64,000 bases of DNA. It comes from DATKFM01 sp963851215 (lineage in GTDB: Bacteria > Pseudomonadota > Alphaproteobacteria > Dongiales > Dongiaceae). Both the position numbers and the translations under genes were made by a program. The stretch is from positions 124,001-188,000 of the forward strand of contig CAWKOG010000014.1 in the NCBI GenBank assembly GCA_963851215.1, read 5' to 3'. Positions 33,552 to 45,315 of the stretch are shown piece by piece (the stretch's first letter is position 1; each line of letters begins with the position of its first letter). The notes beneath the pieces are model-generated. The model saw only the letters and a list, made by a program, of their open reading frames with translations, was not told where the DNA came from and searched no databases.

Positions 33552-34482
33552 TCAATCCTTCCGGCTGCCATGGGTTTCGACGGCCAGATGCTCGGCGCTC
33601 CAGGGCCCGGGCCAGACCTCCGCATGGCCGTGGCGCAGGCGGCGCACGGTTCCCACCGGCAGGTCGCGGGCGATCAGCATCGGCCCCGGGCCTTCAGTCT
33701 CGCTGAACGGACCGATGGCGCCGGCCACGCCGTCATAGCCCAGCACCGCTTCGCAGGGCGTATAGGCGGCGGCGCCCGACACATTCGAACTCCCGGCTTT
33801 GCAGATGCTCGGGAACGCCGATGGCGCCGACGGTACAGACAACGGTCTGCAGCTCCACCGCCCGCGCCTTGGCACAATCGAAGACGCGGCGGAAGCCGGA
33901 ACGGAACCCGGTCATGGAGGGCACCAGGATCAGATCGAGATCCAGTGACGCCAGGCGATGGGCCAGCGCCGGCATCTCCACATCCAGGCAGACCAGGGGC
34001 GCGATCCGCAGCCCCTGCCATTCGACGATCTGGATCTTGTCGCCCGGCACCAAGTTCCACGCCTCGGGATTTTTTTCACCGGGGGTCAGCACGACCTTGT
34101 CATAGGCGATGGTGCGGCCGTCGGGCAGCAGCAGCCAGGCGCGGTTGAGATAATCGCGGCCATTCTCGGCCTTCACCGGCATGGTGCCGGCGAGGATCGC
34201 CATGTCATAGCGTGCCGCCAGGGGCTCCAGGGCGGCCAGTGCCGCTTCGCCCTGCTCGGCCATCCAGGGAATTTCTTCGGTGATCTTCAAGCCTGACGGC
34301 GCGTAGCTCAGCCAATGTTCGCTGACGAATTCCGGCATCACCAGGATGCGGGCGCCGGCGGCCTTGGCCTCGGCGAGCTGCTGGTCGACGGTGGCAATCC
34401 ACGCGGCGATGCCGTTCAGCTTGGTCGCCAGATTGGCGGCCCAGAGGGCGACAGTGATGGTCTCGATGGGCTCGGCAGCCAT
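33552..34482 (-). CDS. Carbon-nitrogen hydrolase (nitrilase superfamily), frameshifted
   Basis: The first 240 residues start MAAEPIETI at 34482 (GAGAGG upstream) and show the catalytic triad: Glu51 (VMPEF), Lys129 (AYDKVVLTP) and Cys165 (PLVCLDVEMP). The frame breaks near 33795 and continues as SICKAGSSNVSGAAAYTPCE to the TGA at 33552; dropping one C of CCC restores GVPSICKAG. Intact length is about 309 residues. By context (polyamine import and deacetylation) an N-carbamoylputrescine-type or other amide hydrolase is likely. Confidence 0.82.
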
Positions 34483-34559
34483 GACGCCTCTCAAAGAAAA
34501 ATACGGGGGAGGCCGCAAGACCTCCCCCGTTGCAGGTCGGTTAGATCAGGCCCGTCCGC

Positions 34560-35593
34560 TTACTTCAGCAGATTGGTCCAGATCTGATTGTACTTCTCCG
34601 TCACTTCCTGCGGGCAGGGCGGCTGGAAGGTCGGTGCCGGCGCATTGGCCGGCATCATGATTTCCGGCGCAGTCGCGAATTCCTGCCGGCAGGAACTTCT
34701 CGCTGCCCATGATGCCGTTCGCATACTTCGCGAAGTCGGAGATCAGCGCGGCATTCTCCGGATCCATGATGAAGTTCTGCCAGATCTTGGCATTCTCCAT
34801 GTTCGGCGCATCAGCCAGGACCACGGCATTGTCCATCCAGCCGGCCACGCCCTCTTTCGGATAAGCGTACTTCAACGTCGGCTTCTGCAGGCGGGCGCGC
34901 ATTGCCGCCCCGTTCCAGCCATGGGACACGGCCACGTCGCCGGCCACCAGAGGCTCGATCATCGGATAGTCGATGGTGCGCCAATGGGGCTTCGCCCCGA
35001 CCAGCAGATCGTTCAGCGCCTTCAGGTCTTCCGGATTGCCGTTGCAGAGCGGCTTGCCCAGATAGCGCAGCCCCGCATGCAGAACCTCGACGATTTCCGG
35101 CTGCATGTTGATCTTGCCATCAAGCTCGGGCGGCGGATCGAACAGGATCGCCAAGGTGTCGATGTCGCCGCTATAGACCGCGGTGTCGACCATAAAATTC
35201 GTCGTCCCCCACTGCCAGGGAACACTGTAGTTGCGGCCCTGATCCCAATAGACGTCGACCCAGCGCGGATCGACATTCTTGAAATTCTCCATCTTGTTCG
35301 GCTCGGTCTTCGCCAGGAAGCCCTCGCTCGAGCAGGATCTGCACGGCGTAGTCCGACGGGAAGACCACGTCATAGCCCGTGTTGCCGGCACGGACCTTGG
35401 CCAGCAGCGTGTCGTTGGAGTCGTAGTCGTCGAGAGTGACCTTGACGTTGTGTTGCTGCTCGAACTTCTCGATCAGCTTGGGATTGGTGTAGTCGCCCCA
35501 GTTGTAAAGATGCAATTCGCCGTCGGCATAGGCGGCACTGCTGGCAAAGAGCAGCGCGGCTGCCGCGGTCATACGGAACGCGTGACCCAACAT
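34560..35593 (-). CDS. potD: PotD/PotF-like polyamine-binding periplasmic protein (two frameshifts)
   Basis: A signal peptide (residues 1-23, ending AYADG) is followed by ELHLYNWGDYTNPKLIEKFE, the classic start of the PotD/PotF family. The frame breaks near 35330, continues as GFLAKTEPNKMENF and on to SEKFLPA, breaks again near 34680, then runs EFATAPEIMMPANAPAPTF to the TAA at 34560. Extra single bases explain both. Intact length is about 344 residues. It should deliver a polyamine to PotBC. The ATG has GGAGATGAATA upstream. Confidence 0.88.
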
Positions 35594-35628
35594 TATTCAT
35601 CTCCTCTGTTTTCTGGCCTCATGAGTAC

Positions 35629-36483
35629 TCAGTACTTCTTGCGCCCGATCAGGAAGGACAGGGACACAAGCAAAATCGAGATCACCAGCAGGATCGTCGA
35701 CATGGCGTTGATCTCCGGGCTGATGCCGCGGCGGATCGATGTCCAGACATACATCGGCAGGGTGGTTTCGCCGGGCCCCACCAGCATGCTGGTGATGGTG
35801 AAATCGTCGAACGAGACGACGAAGGCCAGGGTCGCGCCGGCGATGATGCCGGGCATCAGCAGTGGCAGAGTCACCCGGTGGAAGGTCTGCCAGGGCGTGG
35901 CATAGAGGTCGGCGGCCGCTTGCTCCAGCGTCAAATCCATGTCCTCGAGCCGGGCGCGGATCGGCATGTAGGCGAACGGGATGCAGAAGCAGGTGTGGGC
36001 CAGCATGATCTGGATGATGCCCAGGCGGGTGCCGAGCGCGCCGGCGAGAAGCCCGAAGAAACTCAGGGTCGCAATCGCGGTGACGATCTCCGGCACCATC
36101 AGCGGCAGATTGATGGTCATGTAGCTGGCGGTCTGGCCGCGCCAGGCTTTGGTTCGCGTGGTCGCCAGGGCGGCGGCCGTGGCGATGATTGTCGAAATTA
36201 TTGTCGCGAAGATGGCGATCTGCATGGTGTTGAGCGCGGCACCCCAGATCTTGTCGTTCATGAAGGCCTTGGGATACCAATCGAGACTGAAACCTGTCCA
36301 GACGGTCACCGACCGCGTGCTGTTGAACGAGAACCCGAACAGGATCAGGATCGGCGCATAGAGCACGACCAGGCAAGCGGCGGCGATGGTGCCGAAACCA
36401 TAAATTCGCTTGAGATCGAACTTGCGCGCGACGATGCGCCGGCGCGGCTGAAGGGCCCCAGGCTGTGCAACAAGTTCAGCCAT
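35629..36483 (-). CDS. potC: Polyamine ABC transporter permease, PotC-like
   Basis: 284 residues from ATG 36483, overlapping the potB stop by eight bases. Six hydrophobic segments and the EAA-loop contact for the ATPase (EQAAADLYATPWQTFHRV then LPLLMPGI) place it in the PotC branch. It forms the inner-membrane channel with PotB. The longer in-frame start at 36525 lies within potB and is rejected. Confidence 0.9.
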   Translation of the reverse strand: MAELVAQPGALQPRRRIVARKFDLKRIYGFGTIAAACLVVLYAPILILFGFSFNSTRSVTVWTGFSLDWYPKAFMNDKIWGAALNTMQIAIFATIISTIIATAAALATTRTKAWRGQTASYMTINLPLMVPEIVTAIATLSFFGLLAGALGTRLGIIQIMLAHTCFCIPFAYMPIRARLEDMDLTLEQAAADLYATPWQTFHRVTLPLLMPGIIAGATLAFVVSFDDFTITSMLVGPGETTLPMYVWTSIRRGISPEINAMSTILLVISILLVSLSFLIGRKKY

Positions 36484-37450
36484 GGGCGATGTCCGATTTG
36501 CGCGTGCCGAAGCGCACATAGACATAGAGCGCGATCATGACCAGGGCCATCAGGATCAGCGACGCCGCCGAACCGAACGGCCAGTTGCGCGAGCCCGCGA
36601 ACTGCAGCGCGATCAGGTTGCCGATCATCAGCGACTTGCCGCCGCCCACCAGCAGCGGCGTCACATAGGCGCCCAGCGCGGGAATGAACACCAGCAGGCA
36701 GCCGGCGACGATGCCGGGCTTGGACAGCGGCACGATGATGCGCCAGAGCACATGCCAGCGCGTGGCATAGAGATCGTAGGCCGCCTCCACATAGCGGAAA
36801 TCCAGCTTCTCCAGGCTGGCATAGATCGGCAGCACCATGAAAGGCAAGAAGCCGTAAAGGAGCGCGATGCCGACGGCAGTATCCGTGTACATGATCTTGA
36901 ACGGCGTGCTGAGGATGCCGATGTCCAGTAGCGCATTGTTGACGATGCCGTCATCGCGGATCAGCACGAAGATGGCGAAGGTGCGGATCAACAGGTTGGA
37001 CCAGAAGGGCAGCGTGATCAGGAACAACCAGAAATTGCGCTGATGGGCAGGCCGTGTGGCCATGAAATAGGCGGTCGGGAAACCCAGGATCAGACTGCCG
37101 AGGGTGGTGAACGCGGCGAGGCCGATGGAGCGGGAAAAGATTTCGAAATAGGCCGTGGTGAAATGATAGCTTTCGTCGAACAGGTCCTTCTCGAACAAAA
37201 ACTGCACATAGGCGGCGGTGGAAAATTCCCAGACCACGCCGCCATAGGCGCCCGGCTTCAGGAAGGAATAGAGCAGGATGATGATCAGCGGCACGATACC
37301 CAGGACGCCGATCACGATCAGCGCCGGGGCGATCAACGCCCAGCGGGTGCGGCGGCTGACCCGTTCCGCCGCCGCCTGCGCCGCGCTGACGCGCTGCTCG
37401 ACTGTCACGCGCGCATTCGGCATCGAGCCCGCGATAACAGCTTCGGCCAT
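36476..37450 (-). CDS. potB: Polyamine ABC transporter permease, PotB-like
   Basis: 324 residues with an N-terminal cytoplasmic segment of about 35 residues, then six membrane helices. The EAA loop reads VEAAYDLYATRWHVLWRI followed by VPLSKPGI. It begins five bases after the potA stop and overlaps potC, so the three are coupled. It pairs with PotC. Confidence 0.9.
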   Translation of the reverse strand: MAEAVIAGSMPNARVTVEQRVSAAQAAAERVSRRTRWALIAPALIVIGVLGIVPLIIILLYSFLKPGAYGGVVWEFSTAAYVQFLFEKDLFDESYHFTTAYFEIFSRSIGLAAFTTLGSLILGFPTAYFMATRPAHQRNFWLFLITLPFWSNLLIRTFAIFVLIRDDGIVNNALLDIGILSTPFKIMYTDTAVGIALLYGFLPFMVLPIYASLEKLDFRYVEAAYDLYATRWHVLWRIIVPLSKPGIVAGCLLVFIPALGAYVTPLLVGGGKSLMIGNLIALQFAGSRNWPFGSAASLILMALVMIALYVYVRFGTRKSDIAHG

Positions 37451-37455
37451 TCCGT

Positions 37456-38533
<1,078 letters not shown>

Positions 38534-38565
38534 GCGCTCTCCCAAACCTTGGTCTTATTGCCTTG

Positions 38566-38577
38566 TTGAGCGCTCAA
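38566..38577. promoter_or_regulatory. 12-bp palindrome TTGAGCGCTCAA upstream of the potA operon
   Basis: A perfect palindrome 32 bases before the potA start on the minus strand, in an AT-richer gap between the C45 hydrolase and potA. It is a candidate operator of the polyamine operon. No regulator gene is adjacent. Confidence 0.4.
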
Positions 38578-38664
38578 GTTAGGGCATTTGGCCGGGGCTC
38601 GCCAAGCTAATCTTGGCAATCCAACGGAGCGGTTTCCAGCGCGACTATTTTGTTGCGCGCGAAC

Positions 38665-39783
38665 CTATTCCGCAGCCTGGGAAATGGCGCGGAGCCCGGT
38701 GTCGAAGTCGAAGGCTGCGAACGGGTGCCGGGATGGCGCGCCGGGCGCTACCAGGAGCTGCGGCTTCAGGCCGAGTTCGGCGATCATCGCGGCAAAGGTA
38801 AAGCCATCGTCGGCATCGGTGATCTCCTGGGAAACCGGGAATTCCGGGTGGTCGCGGGAGGATCAGCATCGCCGCCGCCTTGTCCGTCGTGAAGGCTGAG
38901 CCGCCCTCGAAACGCCGCGCCAGTGCCTCCAGGCGGCAGCCGGAATCCCGGGCCTGCCGCTCCCACCAGGGTTCGGTGAGATCGGTTCGCAAATCACGGT
39001 TCGCCAGCGGGTGATTGGTGTGCCAGATGCGCCCATCCGCCGCACCCCGGATACTCGGCAATGCGGCCGGCGCTGCACTCGAAATCGCGAACAACAGCGG
39101 CATCGCCAAGGATGTAGTTCTGGCCGGAGGCATGGCGCACCTGCTGGAGGAAGTTCACGGCCTCGCCCAGGGCCGGCGTCTCGATCAGCCGCCGGGTGAT
39201 GAAGGCGACCGGCAAGCCATCGGCCGACGAGTTCAACTGCATCAGCGTGTTCACGCTGACGCCCAGGCCGCGGCTGTTCATGCCCATCAGCGCGATCATG
39301 CCGGCGGCGGTGACGACATAGGCATCGAGGCCGGGCCGCGCGCCGCGGATCAGCAGCAGGGTCTGGAATCCGTCCATCCAGTTCGGCAGGTCCATGGTCT
39401 GCCCGACCAGCGTCGGATGGCCATCGCGGGCCGCCGCAGCAAAGCTGCTGCAATGGTTCCGGTACTGGCGCTGGAACCACCATTCCTCGTCCATGAACTG
39501 CGCGGCGAGAATGGAGCGATAGCTCAGGCCGGATCCTTCGGCGATGCCTTTCACTTCCTCATGCAGATCCGGCGTCCAGCGCTCGATCGCCGGGATGAAA
39601 TTGGTTCGCTGCAGGAAATCCTCGATGAAATCGCTCGGCGGAAATTTTCGTGCGCGTCTCGATCTCCCGGCGCCAGCTTCGGTCCCGCTCGGCGATCAGG
39701 GGCCGCAGTCCTTCGCCATGGGCGCGGCCCCGCTGGCGCGGCGTGCCGGCGATCTCGAGAACGGCAAAGCGAGACGGGGTCAT
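38665..39783 (-). CDS. C45-family autoproteolytic acyltransferase/hydrolase (three frameshifts)
   Basis: Joined across breaks near 39640, 39045 and 38868, the product is about 372 residues and fits the acyl-CoA:6-aminopenicillanate acyltransferase-like (peptidase C45) family. The start is MTPSRFAVLEIAGTPRQRGR; the expected self-cleavage Cys lies in RNHCSSFAAAARDG, followed by GQTMD and NSRGLGVSVNTL. The end reads ITDADDGFTFAAM to the TAG at 38665. Such N-terminal nucleophile enzymes cleave or transfer amide-linked acyl groups. It precedes the polyamine operon on the same strand by about 130 bases and may contribute to amide cleavage. Confidence 0.75.
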
Positions 39784-39950
39784 TTTTCAGCGCAGCTCCT
39801 GAAAGCAGGGATCGTCGATTCTAGCCGATCGGAAGGGGGATAGCCCAACCATAGCAAATGGTGGGGTTTGCCGCGGCGCTGCGGCGTGGCGGATCGTTTG
39901 ACCTACCTCAGGGCGGCAGGCAATGTGCCGCGGACTTCACTGACGCCGCA

Positions 39951-40874
39951 ATGACAGCTGCATCCCCCTCGACATCACTGGCCTTCCCGGATTCTGCACG
40001 GCATCTACTACATGCTGGTGGCGGTGGTGCTGTTTTCCTGCATGGATGCGCTTATCAAGTACGCCTCCGAGGATTATCCGACCGGGCAGATCATCTTCTT
40101 TCGCAATCTGTTCGCCTTCGTGCCCGTGATCTATTTCCTGCGCCAGGCGGGCGGCCTGTCGGCGCTGCGCACGCGGCGGCCGCGCGATCACATCCTGCGC
40201 GGCATCGTCGGCGTCACCGCCATGGGGCTGGTGTTCACCGCGTTCAAGCTGCTGCCGCTGGGCGAGGCGGTGGCGCTGACGCTATCGGGCCCGATCTTTC
40301 TCACCGCGCTGTCGGTGCCGCTGCTGGGCGAGAAGGTCGGACTGCGCCGCTGGTCGGCCGTGATCGCCGGCTTCATCGGCGTGCTGGTCATGACGCGGCC
40401 GGGCGCCGGCCTGTTCAATCCCGCCGCTTTGTTCGCGCTCGGCGGTGCGGTGTTCTATGCCCTGGCGATGATCTCCGTCCGCTGGCTCAGCGCCACTGAA
40501 CCGGCGGCGACGACGGTCTTCTACTTCACCCTGTTCGCCACCGCCGCCGGCGCGCTCACCCTGCCGTTCCAATGGCAGACGCCGACCTTGGCGGCTTCTG
40601 CCTGCTGGCGGGCATCGGGCTGATCGGCGGCGTCGCCCAGATGGCGATGACCCAGGCTTTCCGCATGGCGCCGGCGTCGATCGTTGCGCCGTTCGAATAT
40701 CTGGCGCTCGTTTTCGCCGGCACCATCGGCTATCTGGTCTGGCGCGAAGTGCCGGATGCCTATGTCTTAGGGGGCTCGGCAATCGTCATCGCCAGCGGCC
40801 TCTATATCCTCCATCGGGAAACCGTGCGCGGCCGCCGCGCCGTCGCCATTGAACGGGCCGCCCGAAGCGACTAG
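39951..40874 (+). CDS. DMT-superfamily (EamA) transporter (two frameshifts)
   Basis: The intact protein would be about 307 residues with ten membrane helices in two EamA repeats: YYMLVAVVLFSCMDALIKYA at the start, GEAVALTLSGPIFLTALSVP in repeat one, and ASIVAPFEYLALVFAGTIGY in repeat two. The frame breaks near 40000 (between PDSARH and GIYYML) and near 40600. It is an inner-membrane metabolite exporter of unknown substrate. The stop is 14 bases before the TPR-sulfotransferase start. Confidence 0.82.
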
Positions 40875-40888
40875 ATCAGGCCGCAGTC

Positions 40889-42903
40889 ATGAGTGCCGAC
40901 GCCGCCGCCAATCCGATGCAGGACCGCCTCGCCGCGGCCATCGCGCAGCATCGCGCCGGCAAGCTGGCCGAAGCCGAGCGCGCCTATCGCGATATCCTGG
41001 CGGAAGAATCCGGCAATGCCGACGCGCTGCATCTGCTGGGCGCGCTGAAACAGCAAAGCGGCAAGCCGGACAAGTCGATCGCCTTGGTCCGCCAGGCCAT
41101 CGCCCTGAAACCGAACTCGGCGCTCTATCACAACACGCTGGGTATCGCCTATGGCATGACCCGGGCCGTCGACTGGGCGGTGGAAGCCTTCACCAAGGCG
41201 GCGGCGCTGTCGCCGCAATATCCCGACCCCCATGTGCATCTCGGCAATATCATGCGGATGCAGGGCCGGCAAGGAAGAAGCGGTAACGCATCTGGAGCGC
41301 GCCGTCGCGATCAAGCCGGATTTCGCGGAGGCGCACAACAATCTGGGCACGCTGCTGATCGATATGGAGCAGTGGCGCAAGGCCGAAAGCCATCTGATGA
41401 CCGCGGCGCAGCTGCGGCCGAAGAATCACGGAGATCGCCATCAACCTTGCGGTTGCCCGCCGGCCCATCAATTCAAAAGCGGCGATCGCCGGCCTGCAGG
41501 ATGTGCTTGGCAGTCAATCCCGGCCATCCGGCGGCGCTGACGAATCTCGGCGCGATCTATTCCGATCTCGGCGAGCGGGAACTCGCGCTCGATTGCCTGC
41601 GGCAGGCGCTGGCCGCGGCCCCCGGCAATCCGCAGATCAAACTGGATCTTGCCAATGCGCTGTCGCAATTCGGCGACAGCCGCGAGGCCAAGGCGCTCTA
41701 CACGGAGATCGCCGGCGAGTCCGCGCCGCCCAAGCGGTTGCCGGCGTCTGATCGCCTTGGCGGCTATCGCCGAGCGCGACGGTGATTTCGAAGACGCGGC
41801 GGGCTTACCTCGAGCAGGCGAATGCGATCCGTCCGGATACGCCCGCGGCCCTGGCCGGCATGTTGAAGCGGCAAGGCAAGAGCGCTGCGGAGGATTTGGT
41901 GCAGAAGGCCGAACGGGTTCTGGCCGGAGGAGAACGGGAACAATGACAGCTTCGCGGCGCTGCAGATGGCGCTCGGCGGCGTCTATGCGCAGCGCAAGGA
42001 ATTCGGCCGCGCGTTCGAGGCCTACAAGACCGGAAACCTCTCGCGCCGCCAGAGAAATGAGAAGCGCGGCATCACTTATGACCGGCAGGCGCGCGAGAAA
42101 CGCGTCGACGCGATCATCCGGACCTACGACGCCGATTTCTTCCACAGCCCACCGCGACGGGCGCCAGCAATTCCAATCTGCCGGTCTTCATCGTCGGCAT
42201 GCCCCGGTCGGGCACGACGCTTTGCGAACAGATCCTTGCCAGTCATAGCGACGTGCATGGCGCCGACGAGCTGACGGATATCTCCATCGCCGCCTCGCGT
42301 CTGGATCCCGCCAACTATCGCGGCCGCGGCTCGGAATCCAAAGGTCCGCTGCGGATCGATCATCAAGCGCTGCATAAGGAGGCGGCCGCGTTACTCGGCG
42401 CGCTCAGGTCGATGGCGCCGGATGCGAAGCGGGTCATCGACAAACTTCCGGCGAATTTCGAGAACCTCGGCCTGATCGCGGCGATGTTCCCCCACGCCAA
42501 GATCATCCATTGCCGGCGCGATCCCCGGGATATCGCCTTGTCCTGCTTCACCACCAAGTTTCTCTATCCCCTGGTCTGGAGTCTGGATCTGGACGATTTC
42601 TCGCACTACTACGCCCAGTATCAGCGGATCATGGAGCATTGGCGGCGGGTGCTGCCGGTGCCGATGCTGGAGCGGCAATATGAAACCGCCGTCGCCGAAT
42701 TCGAAGCCTCATCGCGCCAGCTGGTGGATTTCTGCGGCCTCGATTGGCAGGACGCTTGCCTGGAGTTTTACAAGACCCAGCGGGTCGTTCGCACCGCCAG
42801 CATCCGCCAGGTGCGCCAGCCGGTCTATACGAGCTCTATCGGCCGGTGGCGCGACTATGAAACCGACGCACCCGAGGCGTTCCGGCGAATTCGGCGCTCT
42901 TGA
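40889..42903 (+). CDS. TPR-sulfotransferase fusion (seven frameshifts)
   Basis: The N-terminal half is tetratricopeptide repeats (HRAGKLAEAERAYRDIL, NSALYHNTLGIAYGMTRAVD and so on); the C-terminal half is a PAPS-dependent sulfotransferase with the 5'-phosphosulfate loop GMPRSGTTL and the 3'-phosphate motif CRRDPRDIALS. The frame changes near 41268, 41428, 41509, 41745, 41800, 41927 and 42150. The first six are all +1 steps, as a single extra base would give. Intact length is about 669 residues. Such proteins sulfate polysaccharides, lipids or proteins. This is the most damaged gene here, so genuine decay cannot be excluded. Confidence 0.78.
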
Positions 42904-42923
42904 GTCCCTGACGTAGGGAGAGA

Positions 42924-43886
42924 TTACACCGGCCGCCGCTCGCGGCTGCCGGCCCGGGCCTCGATCGCGTCCCACAGGCCCTTCTCCAGCATCACGCCAT
43001 CCAGCCGGTTGATCTCCTGCAGGCCGGTCGGCGAGGTGACGTTGATTTCCGTCAGATAGTCGCCGATGACGTCGATGCCGACGAAGATCAGGCCGCGATC
43101 CCGCAGCGCCGGGCCGATGGCGGCGCAGATTTCCCGCTCCCGCGTCGTCAGCGTCGCCTTCACCGCCTTGCCGCCGACATGCAGGTTCGAGCGCGCCTCG
43201 CCGGCGGCGGGAACGCGCGACACCGCGCCCACGGCCACGCCGTCGGTCAGGATGATCCGCTTGTCGCCCGCGCGCACTTCCGGAATGTAGCGCTGCACGA
43301 TGATAGGCTCGCGATAGAGCTGGGTGAACACTTCCAGCAGCGCGTTCAGGTTCTCGTCGCCCTCGGTGATATGGAACACGCCGGCGCCGCCATTGCCGAA
43401 CAGCGGCTTGACGATGATGTCCCGATGCTCCCGGCGGAAGGCGAGGATCTCGTCCCGGTCCGAGGTGATCAGCGTCGGCGGCATCAGCCCGTCGAAATGG
43501 GTGACAAACAGTTTCTCCGGCGCATTGCGCACATGCACGGGATCGTTCACCACGAGAGTGTGGGGATGCACATGCTCCAGCAGATGGGTGGCGGTGATAT
43601 AGGACATGTCGAAGGGCGGGTCCTGGCGCATCAGGATGACATCGACTGTCGCCAGGTCCAGCATCTCCGGCTTGCCCAGCGTTGCGTGGTTGCCAAGTTC
43701 GCGCCGCACCTGCAGCGGCCGCGCCCGCGCCAGCAGCCGCCCGTCGCGAAACGCCAGGTGCCGCGGCAGATAATGGAACAGGCCATGGCCGCGGCGCTGC
43801 GCCTCCAGCGCCAGCACGAAGGTGCTGTCGGCGTCGATATTGATCAACTCGATGGGATCCATCTGGATGGCGACGGCAAGGCTCAT
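42924..43886 (-). CDS. gshB: Glutathione synthetase
   Basis: 320 residues, full length for bacterial GshB. The N-terminus MSLAVAIQMDPIELINIDADSTF, the ATP-grasp core (DIIVKPLFGNGGAGVF) and the C-terminal metal site ending in YLTEINVTSPTGLQEIN are typical. It joins gamma-glutamylcysteine and glycine with ATP in the cytoplasm. It lies at the head of a housekeeping block on the minus strand. Confidence 0.96.
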   Translation of the reverse strand: MSLAVAIQMDPIELINIDADSTFVLALEAQRRGHGLFHYLPRHLAFRDGRLLARARPLQVRRELGNHATLGKPEMLDLATVDVILMRQDPPFDMSYITATHLLEHVHPHTLVVNDPVHVRNAPEKLFVTHFDGLMPPTLITSDRDEILAFRREHRDIIVKPLFGNGGAGVFHITEGDENLNALLEVFTQLYREPIIVQRYIPEVRAGDKRIILTDGVAVGAVSRVPAAGEARSNLHVGGKAVKATLTTREREICAAIGPALRDRGLIFVGIDVIGDYLTEINVTSPTGLQEINRLDGVMLEKGLWDAIEARAGSRERRPV

Positions 43887-43967
43887 GGCGGGGCTTTTCT
43901 TGGCGCTGTGGTCGGGCGGGAGTGTTTCGCAGGGACCGGCTACGCTACGCGGAACCGGCGGCGGCGG

Positions 43968-44810
43968 TCAATTCATCTGCGAACGCAGCTGCGCCAGAAG
44001 CTGTTGCGCGGCACCGCGGCGCTCATGGCGCTGCTGCAGCGCGATCGATTTCTCAAGTGCGGTAAGGGCGGTGCGCATATTGCCGATGCGCGCATGGAGC
44101 ACGCCATACTCCTGCCACAGCTCGGCGTCCTGCGGCGCCACCAGCAGCATGCGGTCCACCACCTCCGCCGCCGGGCCGAAGCGCTCATGGCGCAGGAGCC
44201 GCAGTTTTATGTTGTTCTCCAGCCGCAGCAGGATCTGCTTGTTGCCGGCGGGCTGGCAATCGCCGGGCGCCAGTTCCGCCTCCGGCCCGCGCACCGCCTT
44301 GATCAGGGTGCGCAGATCGGCGGCGGTGCGGATCTGGCCCTCGCTGAAGGCATCGATGATCGCCGCTTCGCCGCCATGGCGCAGCCGCAGCAGGAAATGG
44401 CCGGGGAAATTGATGCCGTCGATCGACCAGCCCTGGGCCCGCGCCGCATGAATGAAGAGGATGCTCATGGCGATGGGCATGCCGCGGCGGCGGTCGATCA
44501 CGCTCATCAGGTTGGCGTTCTTGAGATCGTCGTAGGTTTCACGGTCGCCGCGATAGCCGTGGCGATCGACGATCACCGCCGTCAAAGCGGCGATCCGTCC
44601 GGCGATACCCGGATTGCGCGGCTCCGATGTGGCGGCGGCGGCGATGCCCACATCCTTCACCAGCGCCGCCAGATGTGTGCGATAGGGCGCGGGATCGGTA
44701 TCCGGCCGCGACAGCTTTGCCAGCGCCAGCGCACCGGCAGCGAGGTCGACATCCTCATCGTCGGCGGCGCCGATGCCGCGCAGGAATTCCATCGTCTCCC
44801 GGCTATCCAT
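43968..44810 (-). CDS. SirB1-like transglutaminase-fold protein with TPR-like tail
   Basis: 280 residues from ATG 44810. The N-terminal domain has the SirB1/transglutaminase-like features (NLMSVIDRRRGMPIAMSILF, GINFPGHFLLRL); the C-terminal part carries helical TPR-like repeats (MLLVAPQDAELWQEYGVLHAR). The exact role of SirB1 proteins is unknown. The frame is open upstream of the ATG but adds nothing family-like. Confidence 0.82.
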   Translation of the reverse strand: MDSRETMEFLRGIGAADDEDVDLAAGALALAKLSRPDTDPAPYRTHLAALVKDVGIAAAATSEPRNPGIAGRIAALTAVIVDRHGYRGDRETYDDLKNANLMSVIDRRRGMPIAMSILFIHAARAQGWSIDGINFPGHFLLRLRHGGEAAIIDAFSEGQIRTAADLRTLIKAVRGPEAELAPGDCQPAGNKQILLRLENNIKLRLLRHERFGPAAEVVDRMLLVAPQDAELWQEYGVLHARIGNMRTALTALEKSIALQQRHERRGAAQQLLAQLRSQMN

Positions 44811-44922
44811 GGCACGATCTTCGCCCCGTCTGCGCGCCGCTGCAAGACTCAATCCTCGCGGCGACGAATTATGACGGCCACGGCTGCACAAGATCGCCTT
44901 AGCGTAAAATCTATGCAGTCCC

Positions 44923-45315
44923 CTACGAAGCCGACCAGGCGTTGATCAAGTGTTGCGGCCAGCGGCGTTTCGCCACCACGATCACATCGAACCGCAGCGC
45001 ATCGGTTTGATAGCGCGGATGCCGGCCGACGAACGCCGCGGCGGCGCGGGCGATGCGCTGACTCTGATAGGGCGTCACCGCTTCGATGGCGCTATCGGCG
45101 GAGTCGCGGGATTTCACCTCGACGAAGGCAAGCACGCCGCGCCGCCAGGCGATCAGGTCGACTTCGCCCATGGGCACGCGGAAATCCCGCGCCAGGATGC
45201 GATAGCCCTTCAGCCGCAGCAGCAGCATGGCCCAGAACTCGCCGCGGCGGCCGCGGCGATAGGCACGCTGTCGGCGCTCGCGATGGCGTTCGCGCGGTGA
45301 CGCTTGTGACGCCAT
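44923..45315 (-). CDS. yraN: YraN family protein (UPF0102), nuclease-like
   Basis: 130 residues with the YraN core: RRGRRGEFWAMLLLRLKGY, then GEVDLIAWRRGVLAFVEVKSR, whose Asp and Glu-x-Lys form a PD-(D/E)XK-type site. The ATG at 45315 shares one base with the TGA of rsmI (TGATG), so the two are coupled. The cellular role of YraN is not established. Confidence 0.92.
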   Translation of the reverse strand: MASQASPRERHRERRQRAYRRGRRGEFWAMLLLRLKGYRILARDFRVPMGEVDLIAWRRGVLAFVEVKSRDSADSAIEAVTPYQSQRIARAAAAFVGRHPRYQTDALRFDVIVVAKRRWPQHLINAWSAS

